Below, piece by piece: positions 35,587-45,922 of a DNA stretch of 64,000 nt (its first letter is position 1; each line of letters starts with the position of its first letter). The stretch is from Streptomyces cinnamoneus (GTDB lineage Bacteria; Actinomycetota; Actinomycetes; Streptomycetales; Streptomycetaceae): assembly GCF_002939475.1 (NCBI RefSeq), contig NZ_PKFQ01000001.1, positions 62,001 to 126,000 of the forward strand, given 5' to 3'. Position numbers and translations under genes: made by a program. A model generated the notes under the pieces. It saw only the letters and a program-made list of their open reading frames with translations, searched no databases and was not told the origin of the DNA.

Positions 35587-35759
35587 CGACCCGTCGACGG
35601 AGCAGCAGCGCCGCGCTGATCGGAGGCGCTTCAGCCCCAGTCACCGCGCTGCGCCCGTTTGACCGCCGACCGGCCTCGCGGGCCGTCTGCGGGGCCCGCT
35701 GCTTGCCCTCACCGATCGACTGACCGGCATCGAAGACCACGGCGATCTACAAGCCCCTG

Positions 35760-36010
35760 AGTGAGGGGCCCACACCCGGCGCAGCCCCTCGACAGTTTCC
35801 TCGTCACAGCCTGGATTCGGCCCGGCAGCAGCACGCCGGCACACGCAAGCGCGACGCGGCCCCGTGGACAGGCGGCGCAGCCGCCGCACGTCGCGGCCGA
35901 GCGCATGCTGGGCGGTGAGCAGCCGGGTCACCGCGCGAGTGACGTGCGGTTCCTCGGCCACGGCAACGAAGGCGCGCAGGAGTCGCGGCTCTATGTCGTA
36001 GGGCACGCAG
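35760..36010 (-). pseudogene. LysR-family regulator relic
   Basis: The minus strand reads DIEPRLLRAFVAVAEEPHVT followed by RAVTRLLTAQHALGRDVRRL, a damaged LysR N-terminal helix-turn-helix in which several conserved residues have changed. The rest is scrambled and stops at 35760. It faces the MFS gene at 36091, whose former regulator it could have been. Confidence 0.65.
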
Positions 36011-36090
36011 GGCAGTCCACAACAGATGTGCGTGAATGGCGAGCGATCAGGTGTTGGACCGCGCGACCGGGGCGCGGCGAGGCTGAGGAC

Positions 36091-37320
36091 ATGCCCTCGC
36101 TCCGCTCCAATCCGTACGCCCGCCTGTTCGCCCTCCCCGGCGCCCGCGCCTTCACCGCGTGGAACCTGCTCGCCCGGCTGCCCATGGGCATGTTCGGCGT
36201 CGGCGCCGTGATGATGATCTCCGCCGAGCGCGGTTCGTACACGCTGGCCGGCGCCGTCACCGCGACGGGCCTCGCCGCGACGGCGCTGGCGGGCCCGTGG
36301 ACGGCCCGGCTCGTGGACCGCTACGGCCAGGCGCGCGTCACCGTCCCGGCCGCCGCGTTCGCCGCGCTGGGCTCGCTGTCGCTGGTGCTGTGCGTGCACG
36401 CCGACGCTCCCGCCTGGACCCTGTTCGCGTCGTACGCGGCGACGGCGACCAGCCCCAACACGGGCGGGATGTCGCGTGCCCGCTGGGCGCACCTCCTGCG
36501 CGCCGACCCGGCCGCCCTGCACACCGCCAACGCCTTCGAACAGGCCGTGGACGAGGTGTGCTTCATGCTCGGCCCGGTCCTCGCGACGTTCCTGTGCACG
36601 TCCTTCTTCCCCGGGGCGGGCACGCTCACCGCCACGCTGATGTTCGTCACGGGCGCGGTGCTCTTCGCGGCACAGAAGCGCACCGAACCCCCGGTATCGG
36701 CCACTCCCCTGAAGCAGCGTTCGCCCCTGCGGGGCAATCGCGGACTCGCCGCGATCCTGGCCGTCTTCATCTGCACCGGCGCGTTGTTCGGCTCGCTGGA
36801 GGTGGTGACCATCGGCTTCGCCGACGCGCAGGGCCACCGGGCGGCCGCGGGCGCCGTCCTGGGTCTTCAGGCGGCGGGTTCGTGCGCGGCGGGCCTGCTC
36901 TACGGGCTGAGGCGCCCGGCCTCCCCGGCGTCCGCCCGCTTCCCGCGCTGTCTGGCGGCGATGGCCGCCCTGGCACTCCTGCCGCTGCTGACGACGACGG
37001 CGGGCGGCGGACTGCCGCTCCTCGCGGCCGCGCTGCTCCTGGCGGGCATGGCGACGGCGCCCACCATGGTCACGGGCATGAACCTGGTCCAGGGCCTGAC
37101 CCCGCCGGGCAGCCTGAACGAGGGCATGACGCTGGCCGTGACGGGCCTGCTCGGCGGCATAGCGGCGGGCTCGGCGACCGGCGGCTGGGCCGTCGAGCAC
37201 CTGGGCGCCGCGGGCTACGCCGTGCCGGCGGGGGCCTCGGCGGCCGCGCTGCTCGTGGCGACGGCGAGCCGGAGGGCGCTGTCGGGGCGCCGCGCGCTCA
37301 GCGTGCGGCCCGCCGCCTGA
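36091..37320 (+). CDS. MFS transporter
   Basis: A 409-residue membrane protein with about 12 helices; the loop after helix 2 has ARLVDRYGQAR (MFS motif A variant). It belongs to the group of actinobacterial MFS proteins beginning NPYARLFALPGARAFTAWNL, mostly annotated as exporters of unknown compounds. The ATG at 36091 is chosen because residues upstream fall in the LysR relic. Its last codons overlap the end of a truncated gene on the other strand. Confidence 0.9.
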   Translation: MPSLRSNPYARLFALPGARAFTAWNLLARLPMGMFGVGAVMMISAERGSYTLAGAVTATGLAATALAGPWTARLVDRYGQARVTVPAAAFAALGSLSLVLCVHADAPAWTLFASYAATATSPNTGGMSRARWAHLLRADPAALHTANAFEQAVDEVCFMLGPVLATFLCTSFFPGAGTLTATLMFVTGAVLFAAQKRTEPPVSATPLKQRSPLRGNRGLAAILAVFICTGALFGSLEVVTIGFADAQGHRAAAGAVLGLQAAGSCAAGLLYGLRRPASPASARFPRCLAAMAALALLPLLTTTAGGGLPLLAAALLLAGMATAPTMVTGMNLVQGLTPPGSLNEGMTLAVTGLLGGIAAGSATGGWAVEHLGAAGYAVPAGASAAALLVATASRRALSGRRALSVRPAA

Positions 37321-37520
37321 GCAGCGCGCCCAGGCCCGGCGCCGCCAGCACCCCGGCCGTCGTACTGCCCGCCACGCCTGGGAAGACGTTCGCGAAGCGC
37401 TGGATGCGTGTGGCTTCTGCCTCAACCTCCAGGTGGCCGTGCGCCCATACCAGGTACAGCGCCTGCTGCTGGAGGTCCTTACGGACGTGGTGCCACACGG
37501 CTGCCGGCTCGCCGTCAAAA
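37298..37520 (-). pseudogene. C-terminal fragment of an unknown protein
   Basis: The minus-strand frame FDGEPAAVWHHVRKDLQQQA then LYLVWAHGHLEVEAEATRIQ, ending with AAPGLGALLRRRAAR, is clearly coding (high G+C at third positions). The front of the gene is gone: upstream the sequence becomes an IS630 transposase relic on the other strand, which may have caused the loss. Family not recognised. Confidence 0.55.
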
Positions 37521-37544
37521 GCGCCCGGGCGGCATGCGGAGGCT

Positions 37545-37800
37545 GCATATGCTTCGAGGATGAGGCGGGCTTCACCCGTCGGCCGCCCAAAGGACGCACC
37601 TGGGGCCGGCGCGGCCACACCCCGGTCGTGACAGCCAGTGGGCGACGCTCGGGGCGCCTGTAGATGGCCGGGCTGGCCGTGCGGCCCGGCTCCCGCACCC
37701 GACTGTGCCACCACCTGCGCACCCACCCCCGGCTCGAGCGCCTCCGATACCGGCCCGACACTCTCGACGGTTTCATGGCAGGCACCGGCCTGGCCCTCGA
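37545..37800 (+). pseudogene. IS630-family transposase relic
   Basis: CFEDEAGFTRRPPKGRTWGR then GHTPVVTASGRRSGRL is the conserved centre of IS630 transposases (the first Asp of DDE is in FEDEAG). A stop follows, and MAGLAVRPGSRTRLCHHLRT continues the same protein a few bases on. Both ends are missing. A tail reading DGFMAGTGLALDNPASR closes the stretch. Confidence 0.75.
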
Positions 37801-37926
37801 CAATCCAGCGTCACGCTGACGAGCCGAAGTCAGTAACGTCGGTCTGCTGCCCTGTTCATCAGGCCTTGTCGTCCTCGGCCTTGCGCCAGCCGGGACCGAC
37901 GAGGCCGTACCCGACGCGCGTAACAG

Positions 37927-38142
37927 CTATCTGGCGTGAGCGATGAGCTGGACACACTCGCCGTCCTGGCCGATGCGGTGTTCCCAACCGAGCAGTACAC
38001 GGTGCTCGGCCCTGAAGTGGTGGACGTTCCCATGTGGATTGTCGATGAAGGCCGGCTTCGGCTCCGTGCCATCCGGCAGCACCGCCCCTGCCACGCCGAC
38101 ATGAGAAGACCCGAACTCCTCCGTCTCCCACCCCATGACCAC
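37927..38142 (-). CDS. small hypothetical protein
   Basis: A 71-residue frame starting at a GTG/ATG cluster near 38142. The translation (GVAGAVLPDGTEPKPAFIDN, then PHGNVHHFRAEHRVLLGWEH) and the strongly biased third codon positions look genuinely coding. No motif is recognised. The gene lies downstream of the phosphatase on the same strand but 85 bases apart. Confidence 0.5.
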   Translation of the reverse strand: MVMGWETEEFGSSHVGVAGAVLPDGTEPKPAFIDNPHGNVHHFRAEHRVLLGWEHRIGQDGECVQLIAHAR

Positions 38143-38226
38143 TCCACTGCTTCGCTCCGAAGTGCCCGGCCGGGGCCCTGTGGGAGGTCTCCCGGCCGCT
38201 GGTCCGGCCTGCCAGTGCCGGTCGGT

Positions 38227-39849
38227 TCAGTGGCGCGCGTCCGAACGCGGGCGCTGCAGGGTGAAGGTGTCGACGGGTGTCAGGTCGCCGTGGGGTCCGT
38301 CGAACGTGTAGTAGGTGACGCGCATCCGTGTCAGGCCCTCGCGGCGGTCGCCGGGATCGACGTCGAACGCGGCGAAGCCGCGGTTGTACTTGCGGTCCTG
38401 GACGGCGGCCCAGGGCGCCTCCTCGGGGATCCACACCGGCTCACGGTGGCCGGAGGAGGTCTTGTCGTCCTTCAGGCCGACCAGGACGCGGGCCTGGGGC
38501 GTGTCGAAGAGGTCGTCCTGGCTTGTGGCGATGTTGCCGCCCGCGCCGATGACCATGTGAACGGTGCCCTTGCCCGTGTCGATCAGGTCGGTGCGGGTGG
38601 AGACCGGGAGAGGGGTGCGGGCCTCGTTGGGCAGGGTGCCGCGCACCGGGTGCGACCGCTCGTAGTGGTGCTCGTGCCCGCTGACCACCAGGTCGACCCC
38701 GTACGCGTCGAACAGCGGACCCCAGGCCCGGCGCACCCCCAGATCGCTGCCGGCGCTGCGGTGGCTGGAGATCATCGGCTGGTGCATGCACACCACGACC
38801 CAGTCGATGCCCCGGTCCGCCCGCGCGGCCTTCAGCTCGCGCTCCAGCCAGCGACGCTGGGCACCGCCGGAGTAACCGCTGATGTAGGTGTCCCCGCCGT
38901 CCTGGAGCGCCACGTCGTCGTTGGCGAGGCTGATGAAGCGGACCGCGCCGACCGTGAACGCGTACCACATGCCCCGGGTCTCCTCGTCGGAGGAGGCGGA
39001 CGAGGAAGGCAGCGCGAAGTAGGTCTGGTAGCCGGCCGCGCCGATGGGCCCGTTGCCCTTCTCGTTCTCGTGGTTCCCCACGCAGGGCATCCACGGGCGC
39101 AGCCGGGTGGAGCGACTGTTGTTGATGAACCAGTCCGCCCAGGTCGCCGCCCGGCTCGTGCCCCACGCGCCGGCGATCGCGGCGTAGCACAGGTCGCCGT
39201 TGACGAAGTTGAACAGTGGGGCGACCCGCTCGACGGCGGAGACGATGTCCGCCGAGGCGGGCGAGCCGACCTGGCTGCTGGTGTGCAGCGGGAAGCGGTT
39301 GACGGGGGAAGGGACACCGTCCGGAAGGTGGATGACCCGGCGCAGGTTGGGCGTCGCCTGGTCACCGAAGCTGGTGAAGGTGAAGGCGGCGCGGCCGCGC
39401 GGCGCCGTGGTGAACGAACCGGTCTCCGGGGTCGCACCGTCGTGCCCGGCCGCGTACAGGTACGTGGCCGAGGGGCGCAGGCCGGTGATCCGGGCGTGGT
39501 GGACGTACACCTCCTCCTTCGACAGCCCGTCCCGGTAGGTGCGCGTCTCGGCCTCGACGAGGCGGCCGCCGTGCCCGCCCTCGGGAGAACCGAGCCGCAC
39601 CTGCGGCCTGCGGACCGACTGCGGGGTGATCCAGGAGACGGTCATCTCCGAGGACGGGTCCGAGCCGAACTGCAGGTGGACGCCCAGCACTCCGGGCGCG
39701 CCCAGCCGGTGCGGCCGGCTTTGCAGCAGCGGCCCGGGCGTCGTCGGCGAAGGGGAAGCGGCGGCTTCCCCGGCGGCACTGGTGACGAACGGTACGGCGG
39801 CGGCCGCGGCCGACGAGCCCTTGAGTACGGACCTACGCGTGATCGTCAT
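38227..39849 (-). CDS. secreted purple-acid-phosphatase-like metallophosphoesterase
   Basis: A 540-residue protein with a Tat-type signal peptide (TRRSVLKGSSAAAAAVPFV). A fibronectin-like N-terminal domain (VHLQFGSDPSSEMTVSWITP) precedes the metallophosphatase domain with VNGDLCYA, VGNHENE, VCMHQP and SGHEHHYERSHP, the five blocks that bind the two-metal centre. It should be exported folded and release phosphate from esters outside the cell. The start at 39849 is the first ATG before the twin arginines. Regulation by phosphate limitation would be expected but no PHO box is evident. Confidence 0.9.
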   Translation of the reverse strand: MTITRRSVLKGSSAAAAAVPFVTSAAGEAAASPSPTTPGPLLQSRPHRLGAPGVLGVHLQFGSDPSSEMTVSWITPQSVRRPQVRLGSPEGGHGGRLVEAETRTYRDGLSKEEVYVHHARITGLRPSATYLYAAGHDGATPETGSFTTAPRGRAAFTFTSFGDQATPNLRRVIHLPDGVPSPVNRFPLHTSSQVGSPASADIVSAVERVAPLFNFVNGDLCYAAIAGAWGTSRAATWADWFINNSRSTRLRPWMPCVGNHENEKGNGPIGAAGYQTYFALPSSSASSDEETRGMWYAFTVGAVRFISLANDDVALQDGGDTYISGYSGGAQRRWLERELKAARADRGIDWVVVCMHQPMISSHRSAGSDLGVRRAWGPLFDAYGVDLVVSGHEHHYERSHPVRGTLPNEARTPLPVSTRTDLIDTGKGTVHMVIGAGGNIATSQDDLFDTPQARVLVGLKDDKTSSGHREPVWIPEEAPWAAVQDRKYNRGFAAFDVDPGDRREGLTRMRVTYYTFDGPHGDLTPVDTFTLQRPRSDARH

Positions 39850-40485
39850 GAAACGCCCTGTTCCCTGGGGAGTTGATGATCCTTGGCACTGTAAACGATC
39901 AATACTTGATCTGCCCACGACGATTTTGTGCTCCGGGTGCCCCCCGGGGGCCGCAGTCCGCCTCGCGCCGCACCCACCACCGGCAACGTCACCCCCGCAC
40001 GCTGGGATGACCAGGGTGTCCGGCCACCGCACCGTGTCGACCGTATCGACGGGCACCGGTTCGAAGGGCTGCTTCCTCGCCGGGGGTCACGGCATCGGGC
40101 GTTACGTAGCGACCTTCGGAAACCGAGGCGTGCCTCCGATGCCCGCCCCGGCCCCCTGTATCGCCACAGCCGATACCGCGCTAAATGCCCAGACCCCGTG
40201 ACGACTTCAGACCAGGACCCGAAGATCGCCAACAGCATCCCGGAAGTGTGAGCCAGAGCCAACGATTTACAGTCCCGGCTCTCGTGGCGGCGGCGATCGA
40301 TGCGAAGATGCGGGAGGTCGAACTACCCGAGGAGCCACCGGCCGTGACGACCTTCGTCCCTTCAGGTGTGGCCTACGCGAGTGAGGTCCCCCGGCTCGAC
40401 GGGGGGCCGCGCCTACTCCGCCCTGGTGAAACAGGGGCAGGGCAGCGGGCAGTGATCCCATGGGACACGTGAGGAGAAGCAAGCC
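39850..40485. other. intergenic; one weak ORF
   Basis: No firm gene in about 630 bases. A 74-codon frame from a GTG at 40248 to 40472 (SQSQRFTVPALVAAAIDAKM) has plausible codon use and ends just before the aldo/keto reductase ribosome binding site, but no family is recognised. Confidence 0.35.
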
Positions 40486-41481
40486 ATGAAGAACCGCAGA
40501 CTCGGTGGCAGCGGTGCGACCGTTTCGGCCATCGGTCTCGGGTGCATGGGCATGTCCGTCGCCTAACGGCCCCGCCGATCCGGCGGAGACACAGCGCACC
40601 CTCAACCGCGCCGCCGAGCTTGGCATCACCTTCCTCGACACTGCGGACGCCTACGGGCAAGGGGCCAACGAGGAGCTTCTGGGGGGCTGGCTGCGCGGGA
40701 GGGCGCGCGAGAACTTCTTCCTCGCCACGAAGTTCGGGCTGCGGCACGACCCGGTCAGCGGACGGGTGGACCGGGTCGACAACTCGCCGGAGCACGTGAG
40801 GAGGGCCTGTGACGCCTCGCTCCAGAGGCTGGGCGTCGACCACATCGACCTGTACTACGTCCACCGCCGCTCGCCCGAGGTCCCGGTCGAGGAGGTCGTG
40901 GGGGCCATGGCGGAGCTCGTCTCCGCCGGCAAGGTGCGCTTCCTCGGCCTGTCGGAAGTAAGCCCCGGAACCCTGCGCGACGCCCACGCCGTGCACCCGG
41001 TCAGCGCCGTGCAGATGGAGTACTCCCTCGCTACCCGGGACGTGGTCGAGGGGAGATGCTCGCGACCTGCCGGGAGCTCGGCACAGCCGTGGTGGCGTAC
41101 TCCCCGCTGGGCCGCGGCATGCTCGCCGGCGCCGTCTCCTCGCGCGACGAGCTGTCCGAAGGGGACAACCGGCTGCGCTGGCCCCGGTTCTCCGCCGAGA
41201 ACATCGACCGTAACCTCGCGCTCGTACGGGCCCTCGAAGCCGTCGCGGGAGAGATCGGCTGCACCCCCGCGCAGGCCGCCCTCGGCTGGCTGCTCGCCCA
41301 GGGCGACGACATCATTCCGATCCCCGGCACCAGGCGCTTCGCCCGCCTGGAGGAGAACGCTGCGGCCGTGGACCTGGTCATGACGCCGGAGCAGCTGGCG
41401 CGGATCGGCGACGCCGTCCCCGCCGAGGCGGTGGCCGGCGGGCGCTACCCGGAGCAGGCGCTGAGCCGGCTGGGGCACTGA
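40486..41481 (+). pseudogene. aldo/keto reductase with two frameshifts
   Basis: From ATG 40486 (GAGGAG upstream) the frame reads [20 protein letters not shown] and stops at a TAA at 40564; an extra A there explains the break (TAACGG in place of TACGG). The second frame carries the catalytic residues: Asp in [10 protein letters not shown], Tyr in the same motif, Lys in LATKFG and His in LYYVHRR. A missing G near 41052 shifts the end into a third frame ([20 protein letters not shown] to SRLGH). All parts of a 330-residue AKR are present, so two indels alone disable it. Confidence 0.85.
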
Positions 41482-41519
41482 ACCGGCTCGGGGCACCGGG
41501 TCGGCCGGGGCACCGGGCG

Positions 41520-42116
41520 TCAGAACGCCCCGATCGACCAGAAGACCCCCACCTCGTCGCCGGACACGGCGATCAGGCCGAGGTCGTGGAACAGGTCGAG
41601 GCCGTTGAGGTACGCGGAGGTCAGGAAGGTGTTGGAGCAGGTGCCCTGCAGGCCCGCCGCCACGAAGTCCGGGGCGGGGTCCGAAGCGGCGGCCGTCGCG
41701 TTGGTCCAGTACTGCGCGGCGGGGCCGTACCTGCCGAGCAGGATCCGGGCGGCCGCCAGCACGGCTTCCCGGTCCGGGCGAGTACGGACGGGGGCGGGTT
41801 CCGCCTGCCACTCCTCGCTCATGACGGCGAGCGCGGCGACCGCCGCCTCGGCTTCCAGGCGGTACAGGAGGCCGGGCATCTCCCCCGCGGCCGGGGGGTC
41901 GAAGGGGTAGGCGGGGAGCTCGTGACGGGCGGTGTTGGTGCGGTCCATGTCCAGCCGGACCCGGCCGCGGGGGTCGGGGACCTCCCGGTGCAGCACGGCG
42001 AGGACGTCGTGCGTCCAGTCCTCGTGCCGGCGGGGTCCGGTGGCCGCGAAGACGTAGGGGTCGCCGAGCAGCCGCAGTGCCGCCGCGTCCCACTCCTGGT
42101 GCGTCAACGTCAGCAT
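41520..42116 (-). CDS. hypothetical protein
   Basis: A 198-residue soluble protein from the ATG at 42116. It has a Leu/Ala-rich helical core (LLYRLEAEAAVAALAVMSEE) and no signal peptide or recognised motif. Codon use is strongly native and there is no internal break, so it is probably functional. It converges with the aldo/keto reductase gene. Confidence 0.65.
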   Translation of the reverse strand: MLTLTHQEWDAAALRLLGDPYVFAATGPRRHEDWTHDVLAVLHREVPDPRGRVRLDMDRTNTARHELPAYPFDPPAAGEMPGLLYRLEAEAAVAALAVMSEEWQAEPAPVRTRPDREAVLAAARILLGRYGPAAQYWTNATAAASDPAPDFVAAGLQGTCSNTFLTSAYLNGLDLFHDLGLIAVSGDEVGVFWSIGAF

Positions 42117-42755
42117 GACCGCGGTCCGGCGCCGGTGAAGCGCACTGCCTGGGGGAAGCCCGACGGCCTCTCCCCCTCGTCGGGGCTCTTCGAGGCCGGG
42201 CCCTTGGGGCATTCGGCCGTAATGGTGATGAGCACTGACGCGATCTTCGACTTCACGGCGGTCACTCTACCGAGGCACAGAACAGCGCCCTTGCTGTGAA
42301 CGGAATCCCTGCGGCGCGGTGTCACGGTTCGCCGGTGCGCCGTGTCTGGATGGACGTCCGACGATGCGACGAGAGGAGCCGGGTTGTGACGCCGAAGCAC
42401 CGATGCCCGCTCGGGCCCGGCGCCGCGGCGGCGAGCAGCTGCTCGACGCGCTCCCACTCCGCCGGCTCCGCCCGGCCGCGGACGTCGTCGGCCCGCCGAA
42501 GGTGGCCGCGCATCCGGACTCCAAGGGCTGAATGTGGAACCAGGTGCGGGTGACGGCGCCGAGGCGGGCCATCACCTTGTTCCCGGGCCAGGTGTCCGTA
42601 GCAGCTCAGCGCGCCGTCAGCCGCTTCATCACCGACGTCACCGTCGGCCTCGCGGCGGCGGCCCTGTCGTGTCAGTGGCCTGCGGCATGATGCGAGGCAG
42701 GTGACGGCCTATCCGACAGGGACTTCCGAGGCCGTCCTCGACAAGGGGGTTCTTT
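42117..42755. other. intergenic with a possible small minus-strand relic
   Basis: About 640 bases. The minus strand at 42513-42322 reads MRGHLRRADDVRGRAEPAEW and ERVEQLLAAAAPGP, which may be coding, but it has no family match and weak start signals. Nothing else is recognised. Confidence 0.35.
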
Positions 42756-43533
42756 GTGCACGGGCCGGTCACGGACGAGGTACGGGCCGCGGAGGAACGG
42801 CGACTGCACTACGAGAGAGGTGGGAGTGGGGCGGAAGGCTGCCGAGTGAGAGGCTGCGCCGAGTCCGCGGGAGCAACGTCCTGGGTCTGCTGCGCTTCGA
42901 CAGCGACCTGGTGCACGCCCTCGATGCCGCGGGTCCCGAGGTCCAGCGTGCAGTGGCATTGCTGGCCGCGCGGCGGGCATGCGAGGCGGCGGGCCTGACC
43001 GCTGTGTCGTGGGTCGCCCAAGCGCTCACCGAGTTGGCGGAGGGAGATCCGCTTCCGCCGCCGTTCGACGACGCAGCCCGGATGTGGGAGACCCTGCGCT
43101 CCACCCCCCTCGTACCGGGGCCGTCGGTGCTCGGGGCGATGCCCCCGAGCGACCGCCATACTTTCCCCCGCCACCGGCCGGGTGGACGTGGGTCCCGGCC
43201 TCAGAGTCGGGAGACGACGGGGCGAGGCGGTACGAACTTGGCCGGCTATCGGGCAGCCTCGTACCGGCGGTGTCCGGCGGCGAGAGACTGACGTCACCCG
43301 CAGACATGAGGCACACCGCCGCCCTGCTGGTACACCCCACCGGCACGCCGCACGTCCCCGGAGAGATCTCACAGCCGCACTTCGCTCTCCCCGCCGTGCT
43401 CGCCGCCGCCGAGCCCGAACCGCTCAAAGCGGCACTGGACGCGGTGTGGCATGCGCTGCACACGTACGGAGAGCACTACCCAGAGCTGCTGAAGGAGATC
43501 CGGTCGGTCTGCGCCGAGCGGGCGGACAAGTAG
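42756..43533 (+). pseudogene. unknown gene broken by frameshifts
   Basis: A GTG at 42756 with AAGGGGG upstream starts HGPVTDEVRAAEERRLHYER. Near 42830 the frame changes to LLRFDSDLVHALDAAGPEVQ and VAQALTELAEGDPLPPPFDD, and near 43145 again to YFPPPPAGWTWVPASESGDD, ending with AVWHALHTYGEHYPELLKEI at 43533. Each part is clearly coding, so a protein of about 255 residues is split by at least two indels. The family is not recognised. Confidence 0.55.
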
Positions 43534-43745
43534 GCAGACGCTTCGTTCCGTCGACGCTGCTTCCCGGTGACGGGTTTCGGCCCCAGGGCGATTCCAGAAG
43601 GGGAGGACTGCCCAGGGTGTCCGAAGGCCGGTGCGGAGCGCCGCCCCAGGCACCTTGACCGGTCGGCACGGCCCGCACGCTGCTCGAGCGGTTGGCCCCG
43701 GCGAGAGACACACGTGTCGCATCTCGGGCATGGACCCGTACCGGG

Positions 43746-43990
43746 TCAAGGTGAAGCTCGTACGGGGGGGTAGCACTCGCTGATCTCTGTTCCCACCGAA
43801 GCCCCACAGGGGCACAGTCGGTTCAGTCCGTCGTGGCCGTGCAAGCCGCAGCAGCCTGCGTGGTCCCCCTCAAGGTCGGGCAGCAGATCTGGCGCGTTGT
43901 CGGAGTGGAGAACGATCGTGTTTCGAGGGCTTGCGGATATCAGGAACCCGTCTCCGTCTGGATCGCTGAGAGATGGGGCCCGGGAAACGC
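43746..43990 (-). pseudogene. fragment of a small Cys-containing protein
   Basis: The minus strand reads DPDGDGFLISASPRNTIVLH and GDHAGCCGLHGHDGLNRLCP then CGASVGTEISECY, which looks like a conserved small protein with several cysteines and histidines (possible zinc site). The N-terminal part is uncertain and no start with a good ribosome binding site is seen. The bases from 43534 to 43745 hold no gene. Confidence 0.5.
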
Positions 43991-44085
43991 CGCAGCGGGG
44001 TCGTCGGTCGGCAGAAACGGGGGCGCCCCATGGCTCAGGCTGGTGCCGCATCAGCCAACGTTTGCCCTGCCTGTACGGTCAGGGC

Positions 44086-44352
44086 ATGGATGCCAGCCGC
44101 CGGCCCACTCTTCATGAGATCGAAGACCGCTTCGTTGCAATTGTCGAAGGTCGGTTGACCCGAGACGAGGTCGACCGTTGGGCCGGGCGATGGGTGACCG
44201 ACGACTGGCTCGATTGGGACGACGTTTCCTGGTGGGCGCTGAGTCTCCTCCACGGAATCGATCTTCCGGTGGACGAGAGCGGCAGCTACCTGCACGACGA
44301 CGAGCAGGTAAGCGAACGGCTTGCCGAGCTGAGGAAGCGCCGGACGATGTGA
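44086..44352 (+). CDS. small hypothetical acidic protein
   Basis: An 88-residue protein from the ATG at 44086. It opens HEIEDRFVAIVEGRLTRDEV and continues DRWAGRWVTDDWLDWDDVSW; it is very rich in Asp, Glu and Trp. Single-domain proteins like this occur often in Streptomyces accessory regions, sometimes as immunity proteins, but nothing in the context supports that role here. Confidence 0.6.
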   Translation: MDASRRPTLHEIEDRFVAIVEGRLTRDEVDRWAGRWVTDDWLDWDDVSWWALSLLHGIDLPVDESGSYLHDDEQVSERLAELRKRRTM

Positions 44353-44429
44353 CGCAGTCGAAGCCGTCTGCCGTTCCGGTCACTGCCAGGCGGTGCGCAT
44401 GGTTGAACGGGTGCGGGTTCGTGAGATCG

Positions 44430-44885
44430 ATGATGACGGAGGCCGGCGGTTACTGCGGATCATTCGCAGAGGCACCGGCTCGGTTGGCGATCCGCCGTAC
44501 CCTGCGGGTCGGCGCCAACTCCGGCACGCCGGTGGAGGACCTCGGCATCACCCCGGACGTGCCCTACCGAATGACCCGCCGGGACCTGCTGGAGGGCAAC
44601 TCCGACCTCTTCGAGCGCGCCGGGCAGGTTCTCAAGGGCCTGACGCCACACCCTGTGGCCATCACGGAAGCGACCATGACCGACGGTGCTCTGCGGCTCA
44701 AGGTCCAAGCCACCAACATCGACCGGTTGGACGTCTACGTCGACCAGCGCCCACGCAACTCCGTCGATCTCACCGACGGCCAGGCCGACATCACCATCCC
44801 CGACACCTCCACCGCTCAATCGGCCCGCGTGGAGGGTTTCGCCGACAGCCGACTCGTTGCCAGCAGAACCGCGCGGCTCGGCTAA
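44430..44885 (+). pseudogene. C-terminal fragment of an S41-family peptidase
   Basis: The frame carries RRTLRVGANSGTPVEDLGIT and MTRRDLLEGNSDLFERAGQV, which match the end of S41 (tail-specific protease) domains in actinobacteria, followed by a small beta domain (DVYVDQRPRNSVDLTDGQAD) to the stop. The catalytic Ser and Lys lie in the missing N-terminal part. The stop codon TAA is made jointly by the IS target bases and the first base of the IS at 44885. Confidence 0.65.
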
Positions 44886-45922
44886 CGAGTGGGTGCGTGA
44901 TAGCGGGTGAGGCGTCGTGCCTGGCTGGTGGCATGATCCGGCTGTGGCGATCATGGTCAATCGGGCGGTGCTGGCGCATCGGCTGTTTACGGGGCTCTCT
45001 CGGCGTCATTTCGCGTGCCTGGTGGAGGAGTTGGCGGTGCCGTGGCAGGCCGGGCTCGGGGGCCGCCGTCATGCTGCACGAGGTGGGGCCAGGAAGCGGG
45101 CTGCGGGAGCCGGAGCCCGTCACCAACTGGTGTTCGTTGACCGGCTGGTCGCCACGCTGATCCACCTGCGGCACGATCTGCCGCATGCTGTCCTCGCCCT
45201 GCTGTTCGGTGTCGACCGCTCCACTGTCACCCGGGCCATCGGCGAGATTCGCATCCTGCTTGCCGAGCGTGGATGTGCGGTCCCCGACCGTCCTGGCCTG
45301 CGGCTGCGGACCCTGGCAGATGTATTCGCCTACGCCCATGCCGAGGACATCGAGCTGCGCTTGGACGCCACTGAGATCCAGGTCCGCCGCCCACCGGCCG
45401 GGCGTGGTGGCTGGTGCGCGTTTGTCTCGGGCAAGAAGAAACAGAACACGATGAAGGCCACCGTCATCGCTGACTGGCGGGGCCGCACGTTATGGACCGA
45501 TAGCCTGCGGCCTGGCCGTATGCACGATGCCACGGCCGCCCGTACCGAGGGCATCGCCGTGTGCTTCCAGCACTTTCCCGACGTCGAGGTCCTCCTGGAC
45601 GACGGCTACCTCGGCCTGAGCCGCGACCACCGCGAGCTAGCGATCACACCGCCCAGAAGACCGAGGCCCGGAGCACTGCCCGGCAGAGTCGAACAGTGGG
45701 AACGCGACCGCCAGGGGCACTCCTCCGACCGCATCACCCTCGAACACGCCCTGGCCGATCACAAACGCTGGAAGCAACTGATGCGCTGGACCCATCGCCG
45801 CGACCGCCTGCCCGACACCTACCGCGCCATTGCCGGCCTCGTCTCCGACCGCAGCATCAACGCCTGAAAAAGGGCCACGACCAGGCTAAATACATCTCAC
45901 CCGCTATCACGCACCAACTCGT
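44885..45922 (+). mobile_element. intact IS5-type insertion sequence in a CTAG site
   Basis: A 1038-base element. The left end ACGAGTGGGTGCGTGATAGC and the complement of the right end ACGAGTTGGTGCGTGATAGC match at 19 of 20 positions, and the inverted repeat extends to about 27 bases. TA flanks both sides (44883-44884 and 45923-45924). Deleting the element restores CTAG, which serves as the overlapping stop (TAG on both strands) for the S41 fragment and the merR gene. One intact transposase gene is inside. Confidence 0.88.
44953..45867 (+). CDS. IS5-family DDE transposase
   Basis: About 304 residues from the ATG at 44953; an earlier start at 44917 is possible. A helix-turn-helix (FGVDRSTVTRAIGEIR) is followed by the DDE_Tnp_4 domain: Asp in LRLDATEIQVRR, Asp in LLDDGYLGL and Glu in TLEHALADHKRWK. 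The gene has no break and the inverted ends are near perfect, so the element could be active. Confidence 0.9.
   Translation: MVNRAVLAHRLFTGLSRRHFACLVEELAVPWQAGLGGRRHAARGGARKRAAGAGARHQLVFVDRLVATLIHLRHDLPHAVLALLFGVDRSTVTRAIGEIRILLAERGCAVPDRPGLRLRTLADVFAYAHAEDIELRLDATEIQVRRPPAGRGGWCAFVSGKKKQNTMKATVIADWRGRTLWTDSLRPGRMHDATAARTEGIAVCFQHFPDVEVLLDDGYLGLSRDHRELAITPPRRPRPGALPGRVEQWERDRQGHSSDRITLEHALADHKRWKQLMRWTHRRDRLPDTYRAIAGLVSDRSINA

Noticed and set aside
35641..37803. A 720-codon minus-strand reading frame
   Set aside because: It is mostly the antisense of the MFS gene at 36091; only the LysR relic at 35760-36010 is meaningful on that strand.
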